A stretch of DNA of 64,000 nucleotides, taken from Bryum argenteum (Eukaryota; Streptophyta; Bryopsida; Bryales; Bryaceae). The stretch covers positions 4,871,845-4,935,844 of the forward strand of contig CM073326.1 of the NCBI GenBank assembly GCA_037043015.1. The letters are read 5' to 3'. A model generated the notes under the pieces. It did not search any database. It was not told where the DNA came from and saw nothing but the letters and a program-made list of their open reading frames with translations. This document shows, piece by piece, positions 36,691 to 48,809 of this stretch; within the stretch, counting starts at the first letter, position 1; the number at the start of each line of letters is the position of its first letter. Made by a program: the position numbers and the translations under genes.

Positions 36691-37012
36691 CTATTTTTCA
36701 ATTTTACCTTGGTAAATTTTTGTTTCTTACGGTTAGTGGTCATAGTGCATAGATGTTGGGTTGATTTTTTTTACGTGCTTTGTATACATTAGGACTTAAA
36801 TAGCTTGGTGACTCTGTTAGAAAAAGGAATTTTAGTTTACTCATATTCCACAGTGATTTATAATAAGGGTGAGCCTCCATTTATACCTAGGGCCTTTATT
36901 TCCATAAAGCCTCTCCATTAAAAATCATATAGGCATAATTAAGGGGAAAAAACAAATAACTACTTCCGTGTAAATCTCAGCGTGAGAAATGGTGTCCTCC
37001 TTGTTTCTCACC

Positions 37013-37460
37013 AAAAAAGCCTTCATAAGTTTGACATATTTTTAAAAATTAACTGAGTTTCTACTTGAAAATATGATTTTGCATCCTGTCATTTGCAAGT
37101 CCATATCATATTTTTTGGAACCAGTCAAAATAGTCATTGATTGGAAGTAACAACCCATATAATGTTCTTGAAATCAGTCAAGAAAAAGAAGGGGTTGGGG
37201 AACATGAAAGTGATGGGGATTCCCATCAAAGATTGTCACGTTTGCATCTTTCCCTTTACAAGCCTATATCATGTTGTTGGCACCAGTCAACAAAATCTTA
37301 TAGTTGGGTAATATCTAAAGGACAACTTGCATTGTGTCTTTGAACCAGTCAAAATGAATAAGGGATTGGAAAAAATGAAAGTGACATGATTCTCATCAAA
37401 AATCACCAGTTGAATACTTGTTGAAACAAGCTCTAATACAATTGTAGATTGTGTGTTTGT
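37013..37460 (+). repeat. Direct repeat of about 450 bp, right copy (partner 36235-36690)
   Basis: See the left copy. Similarity is high enough to align over its full length with only short gaps. Confidence 0.8.
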
Positions 37461-37675
37461 TGCAAATAATGGTTATATTGGACAATTTCATAATTGAAGT
37501 TTATGCTTATTTGGTATATGCCTAAAAAGTCATATTCTCAATCATATATAGTATCTGATATATAGATACTAACTCGAGATTAATTGAACATATCTAGATG
37601 GTTCCATAGGTGTGACGATGAGTTTTAATATACAAAGATACAATAAGATATCCATAAATAATGTGTAAACTTCAG

Positions 37676-38130
37676 CAGCAAAGTACTATAAAACCCCCAT
37701 TTGAAGGATTAACCGGTCAAATCTTGTATGGATTTGGACAGAAATTGCCCAATGGTCCAGTGCCATCTTACGCTTACAGTGATGAATGGTATGCTGTGCT
37801 AAACCTCACAGAGAAAGTAAGCATGATTTTGCATTGATATCTGAAAAACAGCAATCAATCTAAATGAAGTAACCTCACAAACCATCGTTATCTCAACCAT
37901 GAAGTCGTTGTTACCTTACCCAATCTCCTTAAGTGATCAACATGGATACAATTCATGTGTCAACTATGACAATGCACATTATGATATCGACAAAAGCCTG
38001 CTCAAGAAATCGCTCAAGACTCCATTTCCAGGCAGAGCAGAAAAAATCTGGGAAGAAATCTGGGACTCCAAGTTGTTGCTACCGCCCAACGGAGCAGGAG
38101 TACAAGGTCTCGACTGCCGATGGACCGTAG
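37676..38130 (+). CDS. Possible 3' part of an unrecognised gene, two exons
   Basis: A stretch from about 37676 to 37816 reads as convincing protein (PPFEGLTGQILYGFGQKL, then NGPVPSYAYSDEWYAVLN) and is followed by a donor GTAAGC. A good acceptor (CTCCATTTCCAG, ending 38031) continues in frame to a stop at 38128-38130, adding a short Lys/Thr-rich tail. A competing open frame runs 37899-38234. GC content rises here compared with the repeats around it. I do not recognise the family and see no start codon or upstream exons, so it may be a gene fragment. It is convergent with the SRA copy b gene, whose stop is at 38502. Confidence 0.35.
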
Positions 38131-38501
38131 AAAGAATAAGAGCCATTCAGAGTTGGAATAACGTGGCAACTACAGACGGGGGGCAGGGTTTAACAATTTC
38201 ACATGAAAATGATGAGTCCAGCTCTTCACACTAACGACTCTGAATCTACATCAAGATGCGGCATGATAAAACCACTGTGCAAAGAATGACAAGATAGTCC
38301 AGATATACAGGTGGTTCCAACCTTGAAGCAGTGTTAGTGCCACAACTTCTCATCACATGTGCGATGGAGTTACAAAAATCAAGTTCAGTGAAGTTTCTTG
38401 ACAGTTTAACTCATGCATCTGCAGATTTTGTACCACGTTTTGTAACAAAATCCCCATCTTGCATGGTAATAGACTAATGCACATATGACTCACAAGCTAT
38501 C

Positions 38502-41500
38502 CTAGATACAAATTTGCTTCATCTCCACCGGAGGCTCCATTACCTGCATACAGATGGGCTTCACGTCTACAGTAGGATCCACTGCCTGCAGTGGCAGTGC
38601 TGCAATTGCCCTCCGTCCAGTATTCCACTGATGTGAAGTGCACCCTACTATGCAGGGTGGAATGGGCGGCTGACCCTCGAGCCTCGCCATGGTGTACTTG
38701 TACACCTTGAACCCATTCATACCTTCGCTAAACTCATAAGATACAATAGTATACAACCCGTCGTATGAGTAGCCCAGGAAGCCAGGGCCATTGCTGCCGC
38801 TGCCGCCCATGTGCCCGCGTATCACCCGTACTGGCAAACCCCGTTCGTGGTTTTTGGCTAACGCCAGGTTACCTTTCTTCAGCTCCTGATCACACACAAA
38901 TGGCGCTCCTTGGTTCCGCTTCTTGCGGCCTCCTTGCCCTGGAACACAGCGACTTAGCACGCTACCTCCATACGATCACAGCTCTGCTGGAAAGTTGAAG
39001 AAAGAAGAGATGCGAAAGGCCATATGTTGCCTACCTGTGTAAAGAATCGTAGTACCGTAATCCTTGTCATCCACATACCCAGCCTTCGGCATCATGACTA
39101 TAGCTGTGGCAGTGGGTATGTTGTCGGGAGGAGGATACCCGTAGTCAATTCCAACATTTGGAAGCCGGTGTAGCCCCACGACAGCCATCTGGTGCCGATA
39201 GGTGAATGTGTCACCAACTTCAACGCCAGGAAGGTCGCCGACGTTCACACCCGGATTCACGTCAGCTTTGGCCTTCTTTATGTCGTTGTACGCCACGATG
39301 TCTGGACGAGAATCCAATCCTCGTCGACTCCCCTCCTTCGGACCATCGTTTGGAACCAAATCTCTCCGAGCTTCACGGGCTTCATACTCTTTAACTCGAT
39401 CGTCTTTCGCTTTGTCAATGTAGTAGCGATACTGCTGCAAGGCACGCGTAACCTCATATCGAGGGGCGCTAACAGTACCATCTGGATTCAAGAGGGGCAA
39501 GGTTAGATGGAAGCATTCGGAAATGCAACGTCTTGCTGGATCACAAACTCCAAACTGACCCACCTCCGAAGATTCTTGAGAATGTGGGCAGGAAAAACAC
39601 TAACCATAGCGAAAGGGCACAACTGCCGCACTATTTGGAGGCGTCCACGCCTCTGCTGCCTCTCGTTTGACAATGGCTTGTTGATTATTGTCTGATAACA
39701 TGGACCGTGTGAGAAAATTGCTATTTTCAATGGTACATAGAAAAGTAGCCTTCCATGATAGAGCACTATTGCTACGATGCTACTTCAGAGATGATCAGGT
39801 GAATGCAAGCTAAGATCGAACATCAAACTCTATCTGTTGAAGTACAATATGGAGAACAAGGATCCTTAGTGGCTCACCAGCAGGTTGAAAAGAGCTCGGG
39901 GGGGCACTTACAACAGCTTGACCAGCAAGAGCATGGTTGCCATTCCCCATGCCTGATGGTTGTGTATGCCCTGCAAAGGATAAACGCAAAAAGGTACGTT
40001 AAAAAAAAGAACAGTATAACCACTTAAGAAAACAAGTGATGTAAAGCACAAAGAAATATAAACTAAGATACATATACAAAAAACATGTACCTCCATAAGG
40101 AGGCATGCCTGCTGAACTGGTGGAAGGGATCGAGCTGCGGCTTGGCTCGGCTCGTTCTCCTGAAGGGAAGGGTTCTCGTACGTTGTTGGGGGCAACGCCA
40201 GAAGAGCTTCCCAGACCAAAGGGCAGACCACTGGGCAGGGCAGAGGATTGAGGCCTTGAACGTATATTGTTAACAGGATTTGGAGGGCTCACCGCTGCAG
40301 CAGTGCTCTGTGGAACCAGTGCCCACTTTAAGCCCCCGTTTTGCACTTGGGTCTGGAACACAAACCCCGGTGGTGCTTGTGGCATAGGAAGGGGTCCACT
40401 TCCTTGGTTTCCCCGACTATTCGGTACCTTTCCTGTAGCTCCACTCTCCAACTTCACAACGTTTGCGGACTGACAGCTCACTCCTAGCATCATCGAAGAG
40501 CTAGTTCCTGGTTCTTGCTTCACAGAATTTCCCAAACGGTAGCTCGTTTCCAATTGTCTTTGTCTCTCAACCTCGACGGCCGCCACGTTAGGCAACTGAG
40601 AACCCGTCCCCGATTGTCTTCGGCTCTCAGGCACTGCTATGAAGTGGTTTGGCATTTGGTAGCTTGTCTCCGGCTGTCTTTGACTGTGAGCATCTGCCAT
40701 CGCCGCGTTTTGCGTATGGTGGCTCGTCTCCGGTTGTCGTCGACTATGAGCATCTGCCATCACAGCGTTTTGCATGTGGTAGCTCGTCTCTGGCTGTCTT
40801 TGAATGTGAGCCTCCGCCATCACCGCGTTTTGCATCTGATGGCTCGCCTCCGGCTGCCTTTGATTGTGAGCCTCAGCCATAACAGCGTTTTGCATCTGAT
40901 AGCTCGTCCCCGGCTGTCTTTGCGTATGAGCCTCAGCCATCACCGCGTTTTGCATCTGATAGCCCGTCTCCGCTTGTCTTTGACTAAGAGCCTCTGCCAC
41001 TACAGAGGTTTGCATCTGGAAGCTCGTCTCCGGTTGCATTCGAATGTGAGCCTCTGCCATAACCGCCTTTTGCATATGATAGCTCGACTCCGTTTGTCTT
41101 CGAGTGTGAGCCTCTGCCAATGCAGCACTCTGCATGTGGTAGCTTGTCTCCGGTTGTCTTTGACTGTGAGCCTCTGCCATTACCGCGTTTTGCATCTGAT
41201 AGCTCGTCTCTGGTTGCCTTCGATTTTGAGCATCTGCCACCACAGCAGCGTTTTGTATGTGATATCTTGTCTCCAGCTGTCTTTGACTGTGAGCCGCTGC
41301 CATCATCGCATTTTGCATCTGATAGCTCGTCTCCGCTTGTCTTTGACTGTGAGCCTCTGCCATCACAGCGTTTTGCATATAGTAGCTCGTCTCCGCTTGT
41401 CTTCGAGTGTGAGCCTCCGCCAATGCAGCATTTTGCATATGGTAGCTCGTCCCCGGCTGTCTTTGACTGTGAGCCTCCGCCATCACAGCGTTTGACATAT

Positions 41501-43505
41501 GGTGGCTCGCCTCTGCCATCACAGCGTTCGGCATATGGTGGCTCGTCTCTGCTTGTCTTTGAATGTGAGCCTCTGCTTGTCTTAGTATGTGGGCCTCTGC
41601 TTGTCTTTGAATGTGAGCCTCTGCCATAACAGCGTTTGGCATATGGCGGCTCGCCTCTACTTGTCTTTGACTCCCAGCCTCTGCCTTCACAGCGGTTTGC
41701 ATATGGTAGCCCGCCTCCGGCTGTCTTTGAATCCCAGCCTCTGCCTTCACAGCGTTGGACATATGGTTGTTCGCCCCTGCTTGTCTTAGACTCCCAGCCT
41801 CTGCCATCACACTGTTTTGCGTCTGGTAGCTCGTCTGCGGTTGTCTTTGGCTCAAGAGCTCTGCCATCTGAGCATTAAAAGACTGCTGGTTCGTCTCGGG
41901 TTGCTTTCGGCTCTCCGGCTCCATTTTGACAGCCTTACCCACTTGCGAGATGGCCGCTTCCGAGTTTCTTACACCTGGCTCTGACTTCACAGCACTCTTC
42001 ACTTGCGGACCCTCAAACATGATGAAGTCATCGTCATCATCGCTGTCAGAATCCAGAACTACAATTTCTGCACTACTTTTTTCATATCTCGCTGCACCGA
42101 GGGCTGGGACCGTGTGTCCAATGCTACCATTTGTTTGAGCCTGTTTTGGAGAACCCAATGTTGTAGCCAATGCTTCAACTGGCGGCGTGTGAGCAGGCAC
42201 CACGGATCCGATATCACCACTCCTTTGAGCCTGTTCAGAAGAAGCACCCAGGACTACGGCTAGACTTTCAGCCTGCGGCGGGTCAGCTTGCACCTCGGTT
42301 TCATGGTTACCATTCGCTTCTACCGGTTCTGAAGAAGCACCTACTACTGTGGCCATTGCCTCAACCAGCGGCGGGGCAGCTTGCACCATGGTTTCATGGT
42401 TACCATTTGCTTCTATCGGTTCTGAAGAAGCACCTACTACTGTGGCCATTGCCTCAACCAGCGGCGGGACAGCTTGCACCATAGTTCCATGCTTCCCATT
42501 TGCTTGTACCTGCTCTGAAGAAGCACCTATCACGGTGGCCATTGCCTCAACCAGCGGAACGTGAGCTTGCACCAGGGACCCATTCTCATTGCCACTTTCA
42601 GCCTGTTTCAACAAAGAGTCTGGTGCCAGGCAGATGACTGTTTCAGGCAGTGGCGTGTGAACTTGCGTCCTCGTTCCGCTACCAAGATTTCCGTCAACCT
42701 GTTCTGACGAAAGCTTGGGAACACTTTCAATCTCTGTGGTGGGAGCCTGACCTCCATTTCCAGTGATGCTAAAATTTCCCCGCCACGTATCAGGAAGAGC
42801 CTCCGGCCAGACATCAGGGTGAACTACAAACTCGTCATCCTCGACATCAGAATCGTCCAAGTCGTTGAACAAGCCCGTAAGGTCGGTATCAATCGGTGCA
42901 GCCGCAGGAGGTTTGGGAACTGGAAGCGATGGTTTCAAATCGTCTTGAACCCTCGCGACAAGCGCCCTTGGATTAACATCCTGACAAGCTTCACCGGCAG
43001 TGACTACAGTAGCACACGTACCATTTCCGTAAACAACAGAATGCCCTGGCAAACCAGCATCACTCTCTACTTTAACGCGCTTATCAACCCGAGCATCCCG
43101 CAGATCTTCTTCACTTCTCTCCCTCTTCACAGAAACACCTCCAAGAACACTGTCCTGATGAGACTCTGCCGCTGCACCCCGATGTTCATTCGCATCACCT
43201 TGCTTCTCCAACGAAGAGGTGCCTACGATCGGCATGTCTTGAACAGCGAACTCCACCTTTTCATGTGAAGCACTTAAGCTTCCATCATGAACCTCAGTAC
43301 ATTCTGACACCAAACGATTCACGCCCTGACCTCGAGCGTCGTCAAAAACTCGACCAAAACGCTTCTCACTTCCCTCTACAAAACTCGACTTCTCAGTGCC
43401 TTCAACGCCACTGACAGCTTTGCCATAACGGTAGCCGTATGTATCCCGTCCTAGCAAGCAAGACACGAGCCTTGCTACTTCCGGAACCGTACAGCTCTGA
43501 TGCAT
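38502..43505 (-). CDS. SRA/YDG-domain protein copy b, long form with giant repeat-rich N-terminus, 5 exons, 1492 aa
   Basis: Exons on -: 43505-40091, 39970-39878, 39691-39605, 39481-39035, 38938-38502; sum 4479 nt, in frame. Residues 1-1138 are one low-complexity exon: acidic stretch (DLDDSDVEDDEF, about 216-225), a ~30-residue repeat array (308-470), a SUMO-interaction-like motif EIVVLDSDSD (480-489) plus acidic run, and a ~20-residue Gln/Met/Ala/Glu repeat array (540-990). Psi-K-x-E sites occur at Lys127, 145, 507, 527, 587, 607, 996, 1018 and 1178. The SRA domain spans about 1265-1450 (PGVEVGDTFTYRHQMAVVGL, GYVDDKDYGTTILYTGQGG, KKGNLALAKNH, PVRVIRGH, GYSYDGLYTIVSYEF). There is no SET domain (unlike SUVH) and no PHD or RING (unlike VIM/ORTH/UHRF). 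Likely nuclear, binding methylated DNA; a SUMO link is inference. The first ATG of the open frame is taken as start. Confidence 0.85.
40536..41888 (-). repeat. Coding tandem repeat, 60-bp unit (20 aa), about 20 copies
   Basis: Lies inside exon 1 of the long SRA gene (residues about 540-990). The unit is close to NAVMAEAHSQRQPETSYHMQ, with variants NAVKAEAG, NAALAEAHTRR and shortened units (630-680). Length stays a multiple of three, so the array evolves in frame. Position 4 of the unit is Met in most copies and Lys in two, which creates VKAE sites only in those. Confidence 0.9.
42039..42068 (-). other. SUMO-interaction-like motif in the long SRA protein
   Basis: Codes for residues 480-489, EIVVLDSDSD, followed by five more Asp and FIMF. 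A hydrophobic I-V-V-L core followed by acidic and Ser residues is the classic type of SUMO-interaction motif. It sits exactly between the two repeat arrays. Confidence 0.6.
42096..42584 (-). repeat. Coding tandem repeat, about 90-bp unit (30 aa), 5-6 copies
   Basis: Residues about 308-470 of the long SRA protein. The unit resembles VQAAPPLVEAMATVVGASSE plus EANGNHETM. The three central copies are nearly identical, so they were recently duplicated or homogenised; the outer copies are diverged. Confidence 0.85.
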
Positions 43506-44360
43506 AGAATAGAATGCACTTGATTCTCAAAATACAAACCCCACGCCTGCAGCACAAAATCAAAAACAAAAAACCCCCCTCAATCACAATCAAAATTCAC
43601 CAACCAATTGTTGATCGCTCCACGTTACAAATTCAAGAAATCCTTAACTGCTCCAATCACGAGCTGAACCGAAACCTTAAACCTCTCACAATGCTCACTC
43701 TCCCACTCAACACTACACTCATCGAATCAGATCCTACAATTCCTCATAGCGACTACATGGTCAGGGGACGATCCCGGCAAAGAATGCGTCATAACTGCCC
43801 CCTGGAAACTGACTGACAATAAGCACAATCGGCAATAATGGCGAGTGGCATCAAGCAAGCGGCGCTTAAGTGAGTGCGCAATCCGTGCTTGCTCACCTCT
43901 CTGGATGGAGAGTGGTGCGCAATCCAAACCCTAAACAGGCGATTCTACTACAAAATGGATTGTTCCTGCTGGTGAGTAGTAAGTTTAGCTTTGTGGGGGA
44001 GCTTGAAATGGAAGGGAAAGGGGGTAGCAGAAGGGAAGGGAGGAGCATGGGAAAAAAGAAAGAAGGGAAAGTGTCGCTCTTCAGATGGACGAGACGGCAG
44101 TTCAGGGCGCGTCGCTCTGCTCTGCCTCTGCTCTGCTCTATGGCAGAGTGGCGGGGTGGGCCATGCCCGGTCGTAGTCATCCCCCCTTTAGCTTACCCCA
44201 CCTCTCCGGTCATCTCCTTTCCACGTTTGCGGTGGTTGAACTCACTCCTTGGTAAATCAATCATGTCATCAATTATGGAGTTTTTTGACGATTTCTTTCG
44301 AGGTGACATTCGATTAAACAATGTCGTCGTTATCGTAATCGCGCTTCGTGTTTAGTCGAT
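43506..44360 (-). promoter_or_regulatory. Upstream region of the long SRA gene
   Basis: GC content is higher than in the repeats beyond 44.4 kb, as at other gene starts in the window. No TATA box or start site can be supported. Open frames here on either strand (for example 43870-44355 on +) have no recognisable domain and are not called as genes. Confidence 0.4.
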
Positions 44361-44639
44361 ATGGACGAGGTGTCCATTAGACTTACATTTTAGGCTTGCC
44401 ATTGAGCTTCTCGAGTTCCGAGGATGTAAACAAAATGTAAATGAAGGCTTCACAATGCATGTCAAGTTGTTGGGTAAGTTATTTTATGCCCGGTGATGTC
44501 CGTCAACATGCGGATGACATTTGTACAAAATTTATAGCTTGGGCTCAGAGTTGAGTTTTTTTAGATTGTAATAGCGTGGATGGGGTCCGAGAATATGGGC
44601 GCGATGCGATGTAAAAAATGTACATCTTAGGCTGATAAA

Positions 44640-45103
44640 TGTATTCATTAGGTTGTAGCAGTGTGGGGTGTAGATTTCATTGAGTTGTGGCATTTTGGAG
44701 TTTATTGGCTTGTGACATGTGGAAGTTGACATTGTGGAGTTAATTAAGGTGTGACATAGTGGAGATTATTGAGTTGTGACAATGTGGAGAATATTGGCTT
44801 ATGACATTATGGACCGTGGAGTTGAGTAGGTTGTGACACTCTAGAAATTATTGGGTTGTGACAATGTGGAGCGTGGAGTTAGTTAGGTTGTGATAGTGTG
44901 GAGACTATTGGATTGTGACATTGTGGAGTTTGTTAGGTTGTGACACTATAGAGATTATTGGATTGTAACAGTGTAAAGTTTATTAGGTTGTGATAATATG
45001 GAGTTTATTGGGTTGTGACAATATGGAGTTCATTAAGTTGTAAGCCTATGGAAATTATTTGATTGTGACATTGTGGAGTTTATAGGGTTGTGACAATGTG
45101 GTA
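44640..45103. repeat. Degenerate TTGTGACA / GTGGAGTTTATT repeat array
   Basis: More than a dozen diverged units of about 25-32 bp built on TTGTGACAATGTGGAGTTTA. It runs directly into the 19-bp array to its right. Confidence 0.8.
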
Positions 45104-45391
45104 AGGTCCGAGGGTATGGGCAAGTTCTGAGGATATGAACAAGGTCCGAGGATATGGGTCAGGTCCGAGGATATGGGCCAGGTCTGAGGATATCGGCCAA
45201 GTCTGAGGATATGGGCCAGGTCTGAGGATATCGGCCAAGTCTGAGGATATGGGCCAGGTCTGAGGATATCGGCCAAGTCTGAGGATATCGGCCAGGTCCG
45301 AGGATATCGGCCAGGTCCGAGGATATCGGCCAGGTCCGAGGATATCGGCCAGGTCCGAGGATATCGGCCAGGTCCGAGGATATCGGCCAGA
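45104..45391. repeat. 19-bp minisatellite, about 15 copies
   Basis: Unit AGGTCCGAGGATATCGGCC. The right part (45285-45391) is made of identical copies; the left part alternates GGATATGGGCC and GGATATCGGCC variants. Such a gradient suggests recent expansion at the right side. Unit is too short and has no spacers, so not a CRISPR. Confidence 0.9.
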
Positions 45392-45419
45392 TGCGGATGA
45401 GACTTGTATATACTAGTGT

Positions 45420-46805
45420 CGTGGTTCAGTTACTTAGGTTGCGATAGTGGAGACAAAATGCAGACAAGACTTATTGTTTGCGCACTTATATAAAATAGAT
45501 AAACTACAAACAACACTTGTACAAAGTTTGTATGTCACCCTCTTAGCCAAGATTATCGAACTTTGACAGAAATATGAAAATACATATTGGATTTAGAAAA
45601 TCTTTCAAAAATCTATATATTTTTAAAAAATCTACATATCTTAAGAAAATCTTCTTGTCAAGCTATGAGAGAGTTTTTAGGCTTTGATAAGATAAAACCT
45701 TGTCAAAACTTCTATAAGCATTTACAAAGAGATGCGGAATTATTGAAATTTTTTACTTAGAACACGTCTTGTTTAATCTTTTGAATATTGGGTTGGAAAT
45801 AGGGCTTGTGACCTAGTTCGATATTAGGGAGACTCTTCATGGAATTCCTACTAATCTTTACAATATCCAATGATGAGCATCCTTGGCCCTTTAGAAAACA
45901 CTAGTAAAAATAGATTCCACATATATTCAAAGAATACATATACAAGACTTGTATAAAATCTACATGTCTCACTTTAACAATGAGAGAGCTATTAGCAACA
46001 ATTAGAGATTAAGTTGGTATTATGTAATAAAATCTCTATAAGTGAAAAAAAAAAAGAAAAAGAAAAAAAAGAAAAAGAAAAAGAAAACTATAAGAAAAAA
46101 AAAGTAACCTTTAATAAATAATTGTAATATAAAAAATCATATATATTTATATTAGCTTGACAACTTCCAAGATAGGTCTTGATAGATTTGGACTTGATTA
46201 TAAATTTGGTGTTCATGGTTTTTTTGCTTTAGCGTCGAGGTTTATTATTTTTATGTTGTATTATTGAATCTTACTAACGACTAGAGTATATTGCTAAAAA
46301 GAATATTAGTTAAGTGTCAATTGTGTATTTTCATAAATTACTTAAATACTTTTTAAAATAAAATAAAATATTGGATCAAAAAATATAAGGATTAGTATTA
46401 AATTACAAGAAAGATGAAATTCATATAAACTATGTAGCTTTAAAAGTTCTAAAAATATCAAAATTTGAGAAAAACCCTTATGTAAGGCACACATGCCTAT
46501 ATCCATGCACTTGAGGGTTTTCTATAATTCTCTCCTAAAGCAAAAATAAAATAAACTAAACTAAAATAAAAATCCTCACATTAGCAAATATAGTAGAATA
46601 ATTGTCTAAGTTGAATCATAATTTTCTAAGTGAATATTTGTTTACGATGAAATCCAAAGAAAAAGGCAAGTAAACACCTATATTGGAGCATAGGTGGGGC
46701 ACAAAGCCATTCACTTATTTTCCTAATTCCCATAACATAATCACCTACATGTGAACAATAAGTGTCCAATTAAATTAAGTCACCTAGAGTAAGACATTAG
46801 TATTA
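45420..46805. other. AT-rich spacer with an A/G simple repeat
   Basis: No gene. A purine run of A with scattered G occupies about 46045-46105. Confidence 0.5.
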
Positions 46806-46810
46806 GATGG

Positions 46811-47206
46811 GTTCCACTTTAAGAAGTGATGTGCTCGGTTTCATACACATGAGCAGGATTCAGTTTTGAATGCACGCTCGGTTTTTGGCAGGTCGACCGT
46901 GTAGGGGTTGTAAGTAACATTGAAAGTTATTGGATGTCTCAAGAAACATGATGAAAGGTAATAAATAGTTACTCATATAGGTTCACTTAGAATTTTTGAA
47001 GTGCATGTTCGATTTTTGAGTTCGACTTTAAGAAGTGATGTGCTCGGTTTCATACACATGAGCAAGGTTTGGTTTTTAATGCATGCTCGGTTTCTGGCAG
47101 GTCGACCGTGTAGGGGCTGTAAGTAGCATTGAAAGTGATTGGATGCCTCAGGATACATGATGAAAGGTAATAAATAGTTACTCAACCAGGTTTACTTAAA
47201 ACTTAA
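46811..47206 (+). repeat. About 210-bp direct tandem repeat, two copies
   Basis: The stretch ACTTTAAGAAGTGATGTGCT...GCAGGTCGACCGTGTAGGGG...GATGAAAGGTAATAAATAGT occurs at about 46817-46980 and again at 47024-47185. Each copy also has TGCTCGGTTT twice. Non-coding. Confidence 0.8.
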
Positions 47207-47929
47207 AATTAAGCTTTTTAAAAATGACTATCAAGTATCTTATAAACCCTTGTATTATGTAAGTAAAAATATTTTCTTATCTCAACTATACAATTACTAA
47301 GGCCATTGTACATCTATTTTTGTGTTATTCTTTCACTAATAATATAAAATCTATTTTTCTATTGGATACTTGTCTACTATCAAAATTTATCTTATTCACT
47401 TTTATAAATTAAATTTATCAAAAAATAACTCCATGTTCTAACACTCACTAATCTCTTATTAGAAATTAGAAATACACATATACTACAAATATTACAAATT
47501 CTCTCAAATTTAGCAACAACCTAACACCTTCGTGACCCCATGCTTGTATGATACACCATCATCATTTGAAGCAATTAAATATGAAAAAAAAATACATGTA
47601 GATAAATCATAACCTTAAAATAAGTAGATTCTTATACCTTAGTGAATTTTTGAAGTTTTTGCTATATACTTATTTTTTGGCAGGTTTGAGAATATATGGG
47701 AACATATCAAACTATTGGGCATTAGCTTGATCTTGATTGATCATGATTTTTATTGATCATGATTTTTATAAGTAAATTATTTATAATATGATTGATGTTT
47801 AGAAACATAAAATGTTTAGTCTTGTCAAAGCATTATCCAAAATGTTGCAAACAACGTGCCACCTTAAATAAAATAATATTTTGTTAGTGTAAGCCTTTCT
47901 AAACTTCAAAAGTACAACTTTAGGCATCC
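47207..47929. other. AT-rich spacer, nothing recognised
   Basis: No coding signal or clear repeat end. Confidence 0.4.
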
Positions 47930-48775
47930 TTCTACTTCATGCGTAAAATATTAGACATCAATTTGCAAACTACTTTTGGAGTGGATTGCAAAATTTTACT
48001 TGCACTCTCCAACTCAGATTTTTTTAAGGGGAGAAATGCCCCTTATTTTGTTTGGTATGTCAAAAAACATGGCTACATCTTGACAAGCTATGCATTCTAA
48101 GTCATTGTTTTGCTCACAACAAGCCTTGATCTTCTCAAAAAGTCCTCCATTATAGAATTCAATAACATATCACATTTTATATTTGCTTAAAAGATTCATG
48201 GAAAGCCTTAAGTTTTCACCGTCTCCTTCTAACTTTATGTTAGAGATGCAATAACAAACAATATGTTTACAACCCTTGGATATGATCAAATTCAAATTTG
48301 AAGAATCTCTTCAACAAAAGCAAGACAAGACTAAAATAGAAGATTTTTCTAACATCGGAGGTTACCAAATCAAGATTTCCAAGAAACAAGCATATCTCTA
48401 CAAACTAGATCTGAGTCAACTAGTACTGATGAGAGTGAAGATGAATGTCCTTTACATCTCTATATTTACCAAAAAAAAAATGATAGCCTCCTTTGCCTCA
48501 AGGTGGCTATAGAGAGATTTCTTTGCTCTAAAGTTACAACCACCGTCTTTGAAAAATTCCTTGAGAAGCTTTCTACTTCTGCACGCAATCTATTTTGTCT
48601 TCAAAGTAAAGTTATAGTTACTTGCTCCAATGCAACACCACCGTTTTTTAGAAGTTGCTTTGAAAAATTCCAACCTTAGTAAGGTCATTATTTGTCCTTT
48701 AAAATATCGTCACCAACTTTAGTATATACTAAAATAAAACATAATACTAGTTGTTTTGCCTCTACGCAATCTAAG

Positions 48776-48809
<34 letters not shown>

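Noticed and set aside
40515-41495. 326-aa open frame on + inside the SRA gene
   Set aside because: It is the antisense of the 60-bp coding repeat; the periodic repeat keeps several frames open. The - strand frame is longer, spliced and ends in an SRA domain.
43870-44355. 161-aa open frame on + upstream of the SRA gene
   Set aside because: No domain, no splice structure, low-complexity Lys/Gly/Arg content; more likely antisense of the SRA promoter and leader.
45104-45391. CRISPR-like regular array
   Set aside because: The 19-bp units are contiguous, with no unique spacers, and the setting is a eukaryotic nuclear genome.
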